A DNA stretch of 64,000 nucleotides from Myxococcus xanthus. GTDB lineage: Bacteria > Myxococcota > Myxococcia > Myxococcales > Myxococcaceae. Both the position numbers and the translations under genes were made by a program. Below the pieces are notes generated by a model that worked only from the letters and a program-made list of their open reading frames with translations, had not been told where the DNA came from and made no database searches. Numbering within the stretch: the stretch's first letter is position 1; each line of letters starts with the position of its first letter. The stretch is from contig NZ_FNOH01000012.1 in assembly GCF_900106535.1 (NCBI RefSeq), forward strand, positions 124,001 to 188,000. Direction: 5' to 3'. Shown here piece after piece: positions 7,335 to 15,849 of this stretch.

Positions 7335-8915
7335 TCAGAAGATGAAGGGGAAGCGGATGGGCTCCTGCATCCGCACCTGATGCACCGGGAACTTCCAGCG
7401 GCGCACCACGTCCTCGATGCAGCGCGACAGCAGCGTGGCGCGCAGCGCGGCGGTGTCCATGGACACGTTGAGCGTCTCACCGCTGGGGAGCACCGACCAC
7501 TGCACCATGAAGCGGCCACCGGCCTCCATCGGCGTGCCCTGCGCGTGTGAACGCAGGCACGCGGTGATGGCGGGCTGGTTCGTCAGCACCACCTGCTTCA
7601 CGTCCTCCGGCGTGAGGTGCTCCTTCACGTCCACCGCCGGCGGCACGTAGACGGTGCGCGCGGGCGCCTCCGCCTTCGAGAGCTCCGCGTCCGCGTCTTC
7701 CGTGAAGCCCAGCTCGCGCGCGAAGGCCTCATCGAGGTCCGCGTACGGCCCCTTCTCCGACGTGTCCTCCTCCACGGCCTCCGCGGCGACATCACCCGGT
7801 GACGTCGCGATGGCGTCCTGGGACGCGGCGCCTGCCGCACCCGTGTCTCCGAAGTCGAGCTCGACGGGCGCGGGAGGCAGAGCCGCCGCCTCGTCTGGCT
7901 TCGCCGGGGCCTTGCGCTTGAAGGGCGCGGGGCTCACCACCGCGAGCGACTCCGCCACGGGCGTGCCCGGGCTTCGCGCCGGCTCCGAGGCAGGCACGGA
8001 GGCGCGCAGTCCCTTCGCCGCATCCCGAAGAAGCGCCGAACCAATGCCCGGCTGCGTGCTGGAGACAGCCATGGACGACGCGGCACCCGAGACGTGCGAC
8101 GAGGCAGCGAGCGCCGCGTCCGGCGATGAACCGCTCACGGCGGCCTGCGTGGACGTGCTCGCTCCAATGGCGTGCCCAGACGAAGCGGCGGTGCGCATCG
8201 CGGCGCCGGCGCCAGCCGACGACAGGCCCGCCTGGGCGTCACCGCTCGTGCCAAGGACAGCGCCGTGCGCCGTGCGCCGGATGGCATCATCGACGCTCGC
8301 CTGCGTCCCCGTGGAGTCACCACCACGCACGTAGAGTCCCGCGACCAGCAGCAGGCCCGCCGCCAACGCGCCCACGGCCGCCGCGCCCATCAACTCCCCG
8401 GGGCGAAGTCCCAGGACACTGACTGTCTCGGTCGCGCTCGCAGCGCGCCACCGCGCGGATTCCAAGTGCGCATGCGGCGGCGCATCACCCCACATGGGCG
8501 CATCCGGCGCACGCGCCAGCACATTCTCCGCACGCGGCGGCAACAAGGCGCCCAGGGACGTCACCTTCTTCGCTCCAGGCGAAGTGCGCATCCACTCGGG
8601 AATCTCCACCGTGGGCTCGGGCAACACGTCCAGCGCGCGCGAGGTGGACAGCGGCAGGCGCTCCAGCCATTCCGTCTCCTCCTCCGCGAGTGCGAGCAGC
8701 GCGCGCATTCTCGCGGAAACATCCGTCACGGGTGCAGGGTCTTCCACGGCCGCGTCGTCTTCACATGCCTCGAGAAGCTCACGGTCGAGATACGCGTCGA
8801 GGTCTCCCTCGAGCGCCTCGCTCACGCTCACCGTGCCGCGCGGCTCCAACGCACCTGGAGTGCCTTTGCCCTGAGTACGGAACTGCCCTTCAGCTCCGGA
8901 AAGAAGCTCGTCCAC
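7335..8915 (-). CDS. AgmX/PglI C-terminal domain protein (TonB-like)
   Basis: 526 residues from a GTG at 8915 with GGGAGGG upstream. Cytoplasmic N-terminal ~165 residues are acidic (LDAYLDRELLEACEDDAAVE). One membrane helix follows (GAAAVGALAAGLLLVAGLYV), then a long low-complexity Ala/Ser/Pro linker, then a C-terminal ~95-residue domain (DVKQVVLTNQPAITACLRSH to RRWKFPV and IRFPFIF). That domain is the AgmX/PglI type found in myxobacterial gliding-motility and TonB-like energy-transducing proteins; WKFP is its signature. Two Cys (in ITACL and SRCIED) may form the usual disulfide. A periplasm-spanning transducer is inferred; the partner motor is not nearby. Confidence 0.85.
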   Translation of the reverse strand: MDELLSGAEGQFRTQGKGTPGALEPRGTVSVSEALEGDLDAYLDRELLEACEDDAAVEDPAPVTDVSARMRALLALAEEETEWLERLPLSTSRALDVLPEPTVEIPEWMRTSPGAKKVTSLGALLPPRAENVLARAPDAPMWGDAPPHAHLESARWRAASATETVSVLGLRPGELMGAAAVGALAAGLLLVAGLYVRGGDSTGTQASVDDAIRRTAHGAVLGTSGDAQAGLSSAGAGAAMRTAASSGHAIGASTSTQAAVSGSSPDAALAASSHVSGAASSMAVSSTQPGIGSALLRDAAKGLRASVPASEPARSPGTPVAESLAVVSPAPFKRKAPAKPDEAAALPPAPVELDFGDTGAAGAASQDAIATSPGDVAAEAVEEDTSEKGPYADLDEAFARELGFTEDADAELSKAEAPARTVYVPPAVDVKEHLTPEDVKQVVLTNQPAITACLRSHAQGTPMEAGGRFMVQWSVLPSGETLNVSMDTAALRATLLSRCIEDVVRRWKFPVHQVRMQEPIRFPFIF

Positions 8916-9134
8916 ACGCCCTCCCTCGCCCGCGCTGCACTCACCGGCCCTGACTTCGACAGAGCGTGCAACGTAGGAACCGGTCCTCGTCGCGCCACCC
9001 CCCACTGTTCGTCCTAGAACGCTGTGCCCCCTGGAGGCACCGCGCCTGTCCACTGCTTCACCGGGTCAACTCACGGCGGATGGCGCACGCGGCCCCGCAA
9101 CTTCGCGCTCTGGAAATTCATTCCGCACGCGCGC

Positions 9135-9559
9135 ATGCGCGCCGTACTCACGACACCTCATGTATCAACCACGCCTGCATCCACCCTGCTGGCCGTCTCT
9201 GCGTGCGGCCCTGTTTCCACCCGGAGTCAGTCACCCATGAGCACGACTTCCGCGGCGCGGACGGCGCGGAGATGAACCGTGACGCGTTCATCGTGGGCAT
9301 CGCCGAAATCCCCGGTGACATCACGTCCGTCGAAGCCGAAAAAATGAAGTCTCACGTCTTCGGTGACACGGGCGTGCTGGCTGGCGTCCAGCGCTCGCGG
9401 GTGCGCATGACGGACGGCAGCGAGGTCACCGACGCCGTGTACTTCACCGACGTGTGGCAGCGCCGCGACGGAACGTGGCTCATGGTGTTCGCGCACAGCA
9501 GCCCGGCCGCGCCCACCGAGGCTCAGCAGGCGCCCGAAGGCGCACCGCAGCAGCAATAA
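9135..9559 (+). pseudogene. broken SnoaL/DUF4440-like lipoprotein
   Basis: Two frames share one apparent gene. From 9135 a frame encodes a possible lipoprotein signal ending LLAVSAC, then stops at 9275. From about 9240 another frame encodes the second half of an NTF2-like (SnoaL/DUF4440) domain: FRGADGAEMNRDAFIVGI, then YFTDVWQRRDGTWLMVFAHSS. The first ~40 residues of the domain (its N-terminal helices) are missing from both frames. The simplest reading is an internal deletion that also shifted the frame. A short protein from the ATG at 9272 remains possible. Confidence 0.5.
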
Positions 9560-9694
9560 CCCTGCCCCTCCGTCCCACGAGGACGTTGCGCACCCCACAC
9601 CCCGATGCACGGCGTCAGGCGCCGCGCACCCCACATCGCAGCGCCTCCTACGCGGAGCGCGCATCCTGATACACTCCGAGACCGGGAGGCCGTC

Positions 9695-10276
9695 ATGATG
9701 CAGCTCTTGCACGGTGAGCGCCGGTGGCGCCTGCCGGCCCAGGGGGAAGACTGGCTCATCGTACCGTCCGTCGACCTGGAGCGGCTGAAGCACCCGCAGG
9801 CACCGGTCCCTGACGTCTTCGTCAGCTCCGCCTTGAAGCGCTGGCTGGCCACCTCCGCCGCGCACACGTTGTATGCGATGTACGAAGCGCTCGGAGGCAG
9901 CCGCCCGCTAGGGCTGTCCGGACTGGAGCGCGGCCGGTACGAGCAGCGCCTTCAGCAGCGGCTCACCGAGGCCTTCGTGCATGGGGAGCTGGTGGCGCTC
10001 CCCATGGCGCGTCCGGTGCTGCTGCCCACGCCCTGGCCGGAACCACCGCCGCTGACGTCCGAGGAAACCCCCGTCGAGGAACAGACGTGGCTGGCCATCG
10101 AGCTGAAGGACGAGGAGGGCAACCCCATCCCCCACGCGCGCTACCTGGTGACGCTCCCGGATGGGAGTACGCGCGAGGGCACCCTCAACAAGAATGGCTA
10201 CGCGCGCGTGGACGGCGTGAATCCCGGCCAGTGCCAGGTCACCTTCCCGGAGCTGGACGGGCAGAGCTGGTCATGA
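9695..10276 (+). CDS. protein with C-terminal transthyretin-like domain
   Basis: 193 residues; the ATG at 9695 has GGGAGG upstream. Residues ~1-110 have no recognised domain (MMQLLHGERRWRLPAQGEDW, Leu/Arg-rich helices later). Residues ~130-190 (WLAIELKDEEGNPIPHARY, then LPDGSTREGTLNKNGYARVDGV, then PGQCQVTFPELDG) form the small transthyretin-like beta-sandwich often attached to type VI secretion VgrG/PAAR-related proteins. No secretion genes are near, so a T6SS role is only a hint. The last 38 bp overlap the convergent pepP gene. Confidence 0.65.
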   Translation: MMQLLHGERRWRLPAQGEDWLIVPSVDLERLKHPQAPVPDVFVSSALKRWLATSAAHTLYAMYEALGGSRPLGLSGLERGRYEQRLQQRLTEAFVHGELVALPMARPVLLPTPWPEPPPLTSEETPVEEQTWLAIELKDEEGNPIPHARYLVTLPDGSTREGTLNKNGYARVDGVNPGQCQVTFPELDGQSWS

Positions 10277-11642
10277 CGGCCTCGATGTCCGAGGCCTCCT
10301 TGGGGATGGCGGCGGTAAGCACCTCGTTGCCATCCGAAGTGACGAGCACGTCGTCCTCGATGCGGATGCCGCGCACGTCCGCGTAGCGCGCCAGCACGTC
10401 GCGCTGGAGCCTGTCCTTCGCGCGCGCCATGAGCCGCGCGTCCGACAGGATGGCGGGCACCTGGTACATGCCCGGCTCAATCGTCACCGCCATGCCGGGC
10501 TCCAAATCGCGGTCCAACCGCAGCGAGCGGTGACCGAACTCCGGCGAGCGCGTGCGGCCCGGCGCATAGCCCGCCCGGTCCCCCAGGTCCTCCATGTCAT
10601 GCACGTCCAGCCCCAGCAGGTGGCCCACGCCGTGCGGGAAGAAGAGCGCGGTGACGCCGTCCACCACCAACTCCTCCGGGTCCCCACGGAGGATGCCCAA
10701 CGCCACCAGGCCTCGCGCCATCTCCCGGTGCGCGGCCAGGTGCACGTCGCGGTAGCGCGTCCCCGGCTGGACCGCGTCGATGCTGGCTTTCTGCATGCGC
10801 AGCACGACGTCGTACAGCTCGCGCTGCGTCGTGCTGAAGCGGCCCGTCACCGGCCACGTGCGCGTCACGTCACAGGCGAAGCCGGCCGGGCTTTCACCAC
10901 CCACGTCCGCCAGCAGCAGGTCTCCCTCGCGCAGCGTGTGGTCATAGCGCAGGTTGTGCAGCACCTCGCCGTGCACGGTGACGATGGGCTGATACGCCGG
11001 CCGCACGTCGCGCGAGACGAACTCCGCCTCCATCGCGGCGCGCACCGCGGCCTCCAGGATGCCCGGCCGCGTGGCGCGCATGCCCGCCATGTGGGCCAGC
11101 ACCGTGACTTCCGCGGCCTGACGAAGCTGCGCCTGCGCGGCGTCGTCATGGCGAAGCCGCAGCGCAATCATCGCGTCCGCCAGCGGCACGTCCACCGCCG
11201 CCAGGTGGCCGGGACGCACCTCGCGGCCCAGCAGCGCGGCCACGTCCAGGCACGTCTCCAGGTCCGGCGTGGGCAGCGCCGCCACGTCGCGGCCCTTCAG
11301 CGCCGCGGGCAGCTCGGCGCGCGAACGCACGGTGCAGCCCGTCCGCTCCGCGATTTCAGCGAAGCCGGGCACCGCGCCGTCCCACAGCGCGTCGTCGGGA
11401 CCGGGCTCGGGCAGGTACAGCGTCCAGCCCTGGCCGTCATACAGACCCACGCCGTCCGGCGTCGCGAGCCCGAAGAGGTAGAGGAAGTGGCTCGACGCCC
11501 GAAAAGGGAACTGGTCGGCGGCGTAGTTGCGAGGACGGGGGCGGCTCGACGCCAGCAGCGCGGCCGCGCTCCCCAGGGCTTTCGCCAGCTGCTCCCGCCG
11601 TCGGGTGAGAGCGGAGCGCTCGGAAACGGAAGGGAGCAGCAT
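10239..11642 (-). CDS. pepP: Xaa-Pro aminopeptidase (M24B)
   Basis: 467 residues, the usual length for aminopeptidase P. It removes an N-terminal residue before proline. An N-terminal creatinase-like domain (ADQFPFRASSHFLYLFGL) precedes the pita-bread catalytic domain. Metal ligands are visible: Asp in LLADVGGE, Asp in CDVTRTWP, His in FFPHGVGHLLGLDVHD, Glu in TIEPGMY and Glu in GIRIEDDVLVT. All five are present, so it should be active with two manganese ions. It is the last gene of a leftward group of signalling genes, 15 bp beyond the receiver gene. Confidence 0.95.
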   Translation of the reverse strand: MLLPSVSERSALTRRREQLAKALGSAAALLASSRPRPRNYAADQFPFRASSHFLYLFGLATPDGVGLYDGQGWTLYLPEPGPDDALWDGAVPGFAEIAERTGCTVRSRAELPAALKGRDVAALPTPDLETCLDVAALLGREVRPGHLAAVDVPLADAMIALRLRHDDAAQAQLRQAAEVTVLAHMAGMRATRPGILEAAVRAAMEAEFVSRDVRPAYQPIVTVHGEVLHNLRYDHTLREGDLLLADVGGESPAGFACDVTRTWPVTGRFSTTQRELYDVVLRMQKASIDAVQPGTRYRDVHLAAHREMARGLVALGILRGDPEELVVDGVTALFFPHGVGHLLGLDVHDMEDLGDRAGYAPGRTRSPEFGHRSLRLDRDLEPGMAVTIEPGMYQVPAILSDARLMARAKDRLQRDVLARYADVRGIRIEDDVLVTSDGNEVLTAAIPKEASDIEAVMTSSARPAPGR

Positions 11643-11657
11643 TCTGGAACCTCGCGT

Positions 11658-12041
11658 TCAGGCACCCAGCGGGCGCTGGGGCAACAGCTTGAAAAGGAAG
11701 GCCAGCAGGTCGTCGAAGTGGCCGCCCTTGCGGAAGACGGCGTCCACCGGCATGTCGATTTTCCCGTCATGACCGGTGACGAAGACGACCTTGGTCTTCG
11801 GCATGTGGTGGCGCACCAGCGGAATCAGCCCCGTCCCAAAGCCGTCACCCAGGCTCTGGTCCAACAGCACGGCGTCATACGCCCGAGGCCGGTTCAATAA
11901 TCCCGCGGCCTCCGAATAGGAGCCGGCGGTGACGACCGCGAAGCCCGCATCCTCCAAAAGCGCGGACAGCGTCATCCGGTTGGAAGGGTCGTCTTCCACG
12001 AGCAGCAGGCAACGCCCGAACGTCCAGTTCGTCTCCATCAC
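11658..12041 (-). CDS. single-domain response regulator
   Basis: 127 residues, one receiver domain and no output domain. Acidic pocket LLLVEDDPSNRMTLSALL, phosphoacceptor Asp in DAVLLDQSLGDG, Thr switch in VFVTGHDG, and a Lys in VFRKGGHFDD. Compared with canonical receivers, the stretch around the Lys lacks the following Pro. Its start overlaps the end of the histidine kinase gene by 4 bp (ATGA), so the two are translationally coupled and probably partners. Confidence 0.88.
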   Translation of the reverse strand: MMETNWTFGRCLLLVEDDPSNRMTLSALLEDAGFAVVTAGSYSEAAGLLNRPRAYDAVLLDQSLGDGFGTGLIPLVRHHMPKTKVVFVTGHDGKIDMPVDAVFRKGGHFDDLLAFLFKLLPQRPLGA

Positions 12042-12766
12042 TTGCTCCCCCGAGTCACGTCATTCCGGTCATGGGCCCCCGCCTCCAGGCCCGTGAATTG
12101 GATTTCCACGTAGGTGCCCCCGGAGGGGCCCGCGCCCAGGTCCAACTGCCAGCCGTGCCGCACGGCCGTCCGGTGGACGATGCTCAGCCCCAGCCCGGCG
12201 TGGTGGGGCCGCGTGGTGAAGAAGGGCTCCAGGGCGCGCGAGTACGCCTCCGCCGCCAGGCCCTCTCCGGTGTCCTCCACACGCAGGCACACGCCGCTTT
12301 CGGCGTCGCGCGTGCGCACCGTGAGCGTCCCGCCGCGCGGCATGGCCTCCAGCGCGTTGTCCACGAGGCAGCGCACCAGCAGCGCCAGGTCCTCCACCTC
12401 CAACGGGACGCCGCCCTGCTCCTTCAGGTCGCGCACCACCTCCACCGACGGCGGCACCTGGGCCTCGGCGAGCGCGCGCTCCACGCCTTCGCGGGCACTG
12501 CACCGGGGACGCGTGCCACCGGTGGGCGGCGGCGCGCGCTTGGAGAGCACGTCCTCGGCGGACGTCAGCTCTTTTTCGATGAGCTGGAAGAAGGTCTCCA
12601 CGCGCGGGTCCGCGCTCCAGAGGTCCGTCTTCTTCACCTGCCGCATCAAGTAGAACGAGGCGTTGCGGATGCTGGCCAGCTTGTTGCGCAGGTCGTGCCG
12701 CAGGGTGGAGGCCACCACGTCCGCCACCGCCGCCCGCTCACGCGCCTGGAGGTCTCTGCCTGCCAT
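12038..12766 (-). CDS. soluble sensor histidine kinase
   Basis: 242 residues with no membrane segment and no sensor domain. The dimerisation helix begins near residue 20 with STLRHDLRNKLASIRNA (phosphorylatable His). ATP-lid boxes are DNALEAMPRGG (N), VEDTGEGL (G1), FTTRPHH (F) and GLGLSIVHR (G2). It must receive its signal through protein contacts, plausibly from the double-receiver protein encoded upstream. It overlaps the next receiver gene by 4 bp and lies 3 bp after the double-receiver gene. Confidence 0.92.
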   Translation of the reverse strand: MAGRDLQARERAAVADVVASTLRHDLRNKLASIRNASFYLMRQVKKTDLWSADPRVETFFQLIEKELTSAEDVLSKRAPPPTGGTRPRCSAREGVERALAEAQVPPSVEVVRDLKEQGGVPLEVEDLALLVRCLVDNALEAMPRGGTLTVRTRDAESGVCLRVEDTGEGLAAEAYSRALEPFFTTRPHHAGLGLSIVHRTAVRHGWQLDLGAGPSGGTYVEIQFTGLEAGAHDRNDVTRGSK

Positions 12767-12769
12767 GGG

Positions 12770-13537
12770 TCAAATCCTCGCGCCTTGCAGCCCTTGTTGA
12801 GGCCGGCCTCGCACCCGTGCAATCGCCTGCACCAGCTCGCGCAACGGTACCGGCTTGGTCATGCACACCACCGCGCCTTGCGCCGCCACCCTGCGGAGCA
12901 TCTCCGGCACCACGTGGCCAGACACGGCGATGATGGCGACGGACAGGTTCGCCGCGCGCACCTTGGACACCAGCTCCGGCCCGCTCATCTCCGGCATCAC
13001 CAGGTCCAGCACGCAGACGTCGTATTCCCCCGAACGCAACGAGGCCAACGCCTCCTCGCCGCTGTACACGGCGCGCGCGCGCAGCCCCACCGTGCTCAGG
13101 GCGCGCACCATGCCGCGCGCCACCTGTTCGGTGTCGTCCACCACCAGGACCTGCGGCGCCGCCGCCGCGCGCAGCACCGTGTCCAGCGCGTGCGTCACGT
13201 CGAAGGGCTTGGGCAGCACGGTGAAGGCGCCCTCGGCGAGCGCGTCATCCACCAGCTCCTCCGCCGTGAAGGCCGTCATCAGCACCACCGGCATGTCGGG
13301 GCGCTCCTGCTTGATGCGGCGCAAGAGCTCCACGCCGTGCAGGCCGGGCATGCGGATGTCCGTGAGCACCACGTCCACGGATTGCTTCTCCAGGAGGCGC
13401 AAGGCCTCCTCACCATTGGCCGCCTCGAGGACCGTGTGGCCCTCCAGCTCCAGGTTCGCGGCCAAGGTGATGCGAAGCGACTCCTCGTCGTCGACCAGCA
13501 GGATGCGCGCGGGGGCCACTGCGACGTCCTCCATCAT
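12770..13537 (-). CDS. tandem double-receiver response regulator
   Basis: 255 residues holding two complete receiver domains and nothing else. Domain 1 (~11-125): ILLVDDEESLRITLAA, Asp in VVLTDIRMPG, Thr in VLMTAFTAEE, Lys in LPKPFD. Domain 2 (~130-245): VLVVDDTEQVARGMV, Asp in VCVLDLVMPE, Ser in IAVSGHV, Lys in MTKPVPL. Both have every catalytic residue. Without an output domain it probably works as a phosphate sink or relay between the two histidine kinases that flank it. Overlaps the upstream kinase gene by 4 bp. Confidence 0.92.
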   Translation of the reverse strand: MMEDVAVAPARILLVDDEESLRITLAANLELEGHTVLEAANGEEALRLLEKQSVDVVLTDIRMPGLHGVELLRRIKQERPDMPVVLMTAFTAEELVDDALAEGAFTVLPKPFDVTHALDTVLRAAAAPQVLVVDDTEQVARGMVRALSTVGLRARAVYSGEEALASLRSGEYDVCVLDLVMPEMSGPELVSKVRAANLSVAIIAVSGHVVPEMLRRVAAQGAVVCMTKPVPLRELVQAIARVRGRPQQGLQGARI

Positions 13538-14943
13538 GCGGCCTGGGCCGCCGCTGCCGCGGGGAGCTCGATGAGGAACTCACTACCCCGCTCCGCTTCG
13601 CTGCGCACAGAGATTGTGCCGCCATGACGTTGCACCATGTTGGCGACAATGGCCAGTCCCAAGCCGGTGCCACGCGTCTTCGTGGTGAAGAGCGGTTCGA
13701 AAATCTTGGGCAACACCTCCGGAGGAATCCCCGCGCCGTCATCCATGACCCGGATGCGCCAGGGACTCGCGTCTCCACCTTCCGCTACGACTGAAACCAC
13801 TCCATTGCGCCCCACGGGCATGGCCTCCACTGCGTTCTGCACCAGGTTCACCAGAACCTGACGGAACTGCTCCTTGTCCAGGTGCGGCACCGGCAACGAC
13901 TCCGGCACGTCATTGACGATTCGCACCCCTTCCCGCTGCGGCACCACGCCAATGGCCTCGTCCACCAACGGACGCAGCGGACACGGCTGGAGCGCGGGCG
14001 GACGCTCGCGAGCGAAGTCGAGCAGGTCGGAGATGATTTTCGCGCAGGCGTTCAGCTCGCGCTCCATCAGCCCCAGGAACTGGGGGACCCGTGGGTCATC
14101 CGCGGCCCCTGCTGGGTCCCTCGTGAGCTTCCGGGAGAGATAGGCGTGGGAGTTGCGCACGGCGGCCAGCGGGTTTCGCAGCTCGTGCCCCACGCTGGCG
14201 GCCAACTGTCCCACCGCGGCCAGCTTCTCCACGCGGATGAGGTGCTCCTGGAAGCCGCTGAGCTCGCGCAGGGCGCGGTCCAGCTCGCGCGCCTTCGCGT
14301 GCTCCCGTTCGCGGGCCAGCTCCAGCTCCGCCCGGCGCACCGCCACCTCGCGCAGCTCGCGCAACATGCCCCGGCACGAATACACCAGCACCACGTCGAT
14401 GAAGGCCACCCAGAAGGCGTGCTCCACGAACCGCCACAGCTCCGGCGGAAGCCCGCCGTAGAGCGAGTGTGACCACAGGGTGCCGCGCATCACGTGGTCC
14501 ACGACGGTGGTGATGCTCGCGGAGAGCAGCACCCACGGGTCGCGGTACAGCGCCAGGAAGGCCAGCGAGCCGAAGATGTGGAAGTGCGTCTCCACCCGGC
14601 CGTCCGTCAGGTAGATGAGCAGCGAGGACCAGAGCGCCTGGCATACGGCCACCACGTGACGGGTGGGCATGGAGCCCGGGCGCCAGCGGGCCATCACCAT
14701 CGGGAAGGCGCTGAGCAGCGTCCCCACCAGCACGGCCGCCTGGAGCTGCGCGCCGCTGCCCCGCGGACCAAACAGCGCGATGACGATGCCCACCGCCCAC
14801 TGGCCCAGCATCAGCCCCGCGAAGAGCCGGTCCGTGCGGACCCGCACCGCGGACAGGTGCTCGCGGAACAGCCGCGCGGCGCGCTCCTTGAGCGCCATGG
14901 GCGGGCTGGGCGGGCTGGACGGCTCGTCGCGCGCTGGGCTCAT
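13534..14943 (-). CDS. membrane histidine kinase with His-rich TM sensor
   Basis: 469 residues. Residues ~35-200 form about five or six membrane helices. The region TDGRVETHFHIFGSLAFLAL, then YRDPWVLL and VDHVMRGTLW, is a conserved-looking block with several His and Asp residues inside or beside the membrane, so it could bind a metal or cofactor. A coiled linker (residues ~205-245) leads to the kinase core: ASVGHELRNPLAAVRN (His), LVQNAVEAMP (N), VMDDGAGIP (G1), GTGLGLAIV (G2). It overlaps the genes on both sides by 4 bp. Confidence 0.92.
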   Translation of the reverse strand: MSPARDEPSSPPSPPMALKERAARLFREHLSAVRVRTDRLFAGLMLGQWAVGIVIALFGPRGSGAQLQAAVLVGTLLSAFPMVMARWRPGSMPTRHVVAVCQALWSSLLIYLTDGRVETHFHIFGSLAFLALYRDPWVLLSASITTVVDHVMRGTLWSHSLYGGLPPELWRFVEHAFWVAFIDVVLVYSCRGMLRELREVAVRRAELELAREREHAKARELDRALRELSGFQEHLIRVEKLAAVGQLAASVGHELRNPLAAVRNSHAYLSRKLTRDPAGAADDPRVPQFLGLMERELNACAKIISDLLDFARERPPALQPCPLRPLVDEAIGVVPQREGVRIVNDVPESLPVPHLDKEQFRQVLVNLVQNAVEAMPVGRNGVVSVVAEGGDASPWRIRVMDDGAGIPPEVLPKIFEPLFTTKTRGTGLGLAIVANMVQRHGGTISVRSEAERGSEFLIELPAAAAAQAA

Positions 14944-15554
14944 GGCACGCTCCCGCGGGGGTCTTCCAGCTCACAGCCGTAGACGGCGTGCCCGGCCAGC
15001 GCTTCCGCCGGCGCGTCACCCAGCAGCGCCTCCACCGCGGCGCGCCCGGCGTTGTCGCCCACGTGGCCCCGGGCCGTGGTGATGCCGCCGCTGAAGCGCA
15101 ACGCTCCACCCGCGTCGTAGAAGAGCACCTGGCCGGAGGTGACGGCGCCGAAGCGCTCCGCCTGGACGCCGCCCTCGTCGCGCAGGGCGGTGACGCCCGG
15201 AATCGCCGCCGCGGAACGCCACAGCTCGCCCTGCTCCCAATCCTCGCCGGTGCCCTCGGGCTTGAGGAAGAGCACGAAGGCGTCGAGCCGCCCCTGCGCC
15301 TTCGCCATCACCAACGAGAGCTCTCCCATGCTCGCGCGCGTGCAGGGACAGAGCGGGTGCGCCAACATCACCAGCGTGGGACGGCCCTCCACGCGTGGCA
15401 CGGTGGAGTCCCCGGGCCAGCGCGCGGGTGCCGCCAGGGACTCGCCGGGCGTGAGGGAATAGCGAGCCATGGCGAGCGAACCCGCCACGATGCCGCCGAG
15501 CCAGACGACGCCGGTCACCACCCACCACCCACGCTTGCCCCCGGGGCGCCTCAT
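14940..15554 (-). CDS. membrane-anchored thioredoxin-like protein (RedB type)
   Basis: 204 residues. One N-terminal membrane helix (WWVVTGVVWLGGIVAGSLAM) and then a thioredoxin-like fold facing the periplasm: strand TLVMLAHPLCPCTRASM has a Cys-Pro-Cys at the active-site position, followed by LDAFVLF, then TALRDEGGVQAERFGAVTSG and LFYDAGGALRFSGGIT. C-terminal VYGCELEDP adds a third Cys. Myxobacterial homologues carry the label RedB. A redox or signal-input role for the downstream kinase is inferred from the 4-bp overlap; the family has no firm function. Confidence 0.75.
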   Translation of the reverse strand: MRRPGGKRGWWVVTGVVWLGGIVAGSLAMARYSLTPGESLAAPARWPGDSTVPRVEGRPTLVMLAHPLCPCTRASMGELSLVMAKAQGRLDAFVLFLKPEGTGEDWEQGELWRSAAAIPGVTALRDEGGVQAERFGAVTSGQVLFYDAGGALRFSGGITTARGHVGDNAGRAAVEALLGDAPAEALAGHAVYGCELEDPRGSVP

Positions 15555-15712
15555 CGCTCACCCCCCGGGTTCACCCGCGACCCATGCAGGCGCCCTGCGC
15601 ACGGAACCGTGGCGGACTTGGCAAGTGAGGCTGTCGAGTGGACGGCGGCGGTGGTGACGAGGTGGGGGGCCTCGGCGTCGACCCGCAGCACCTGGAGGCG
15701 CTGGGCTTTCAT
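15551..15712 (-). CDS. possible small protein coupled to the RedB-type gene
   Basis: A 53-codon frame from the ATG at 15712 to a TGA that overlaps the ATG of the thioredoxin-like gene by 4 bp (ATGA), the same coupling used by the next four genes. The product would start MKAQRLQVLRVDAEAPHL and contain one Cys (TVPCAGRL). No convincing ribosome binding site is visible, and a longer antisense frame overlaps it, so it may be a leader peptide or chance. No family recognised. Confidence 0.4.
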   Translation of the reverse strand: MKAQRLQVLRVDAEAPHLVTTAAVHSTASLAKSATVPCAGRLHGSRVNPGGER

Positions 15713-15849
15713 GGCGTGACAAGCCACACGATAACGCCCAGCCCCCCAGGTCTGTCAGGGGTTTGAATGGCAAATGTTCGGAATGTGCGTCGCGCGACCG
15801 CCCAGCTGGATGTCTGTAATGGGAATGAAGCGCCGCGCGAGCGACACCG

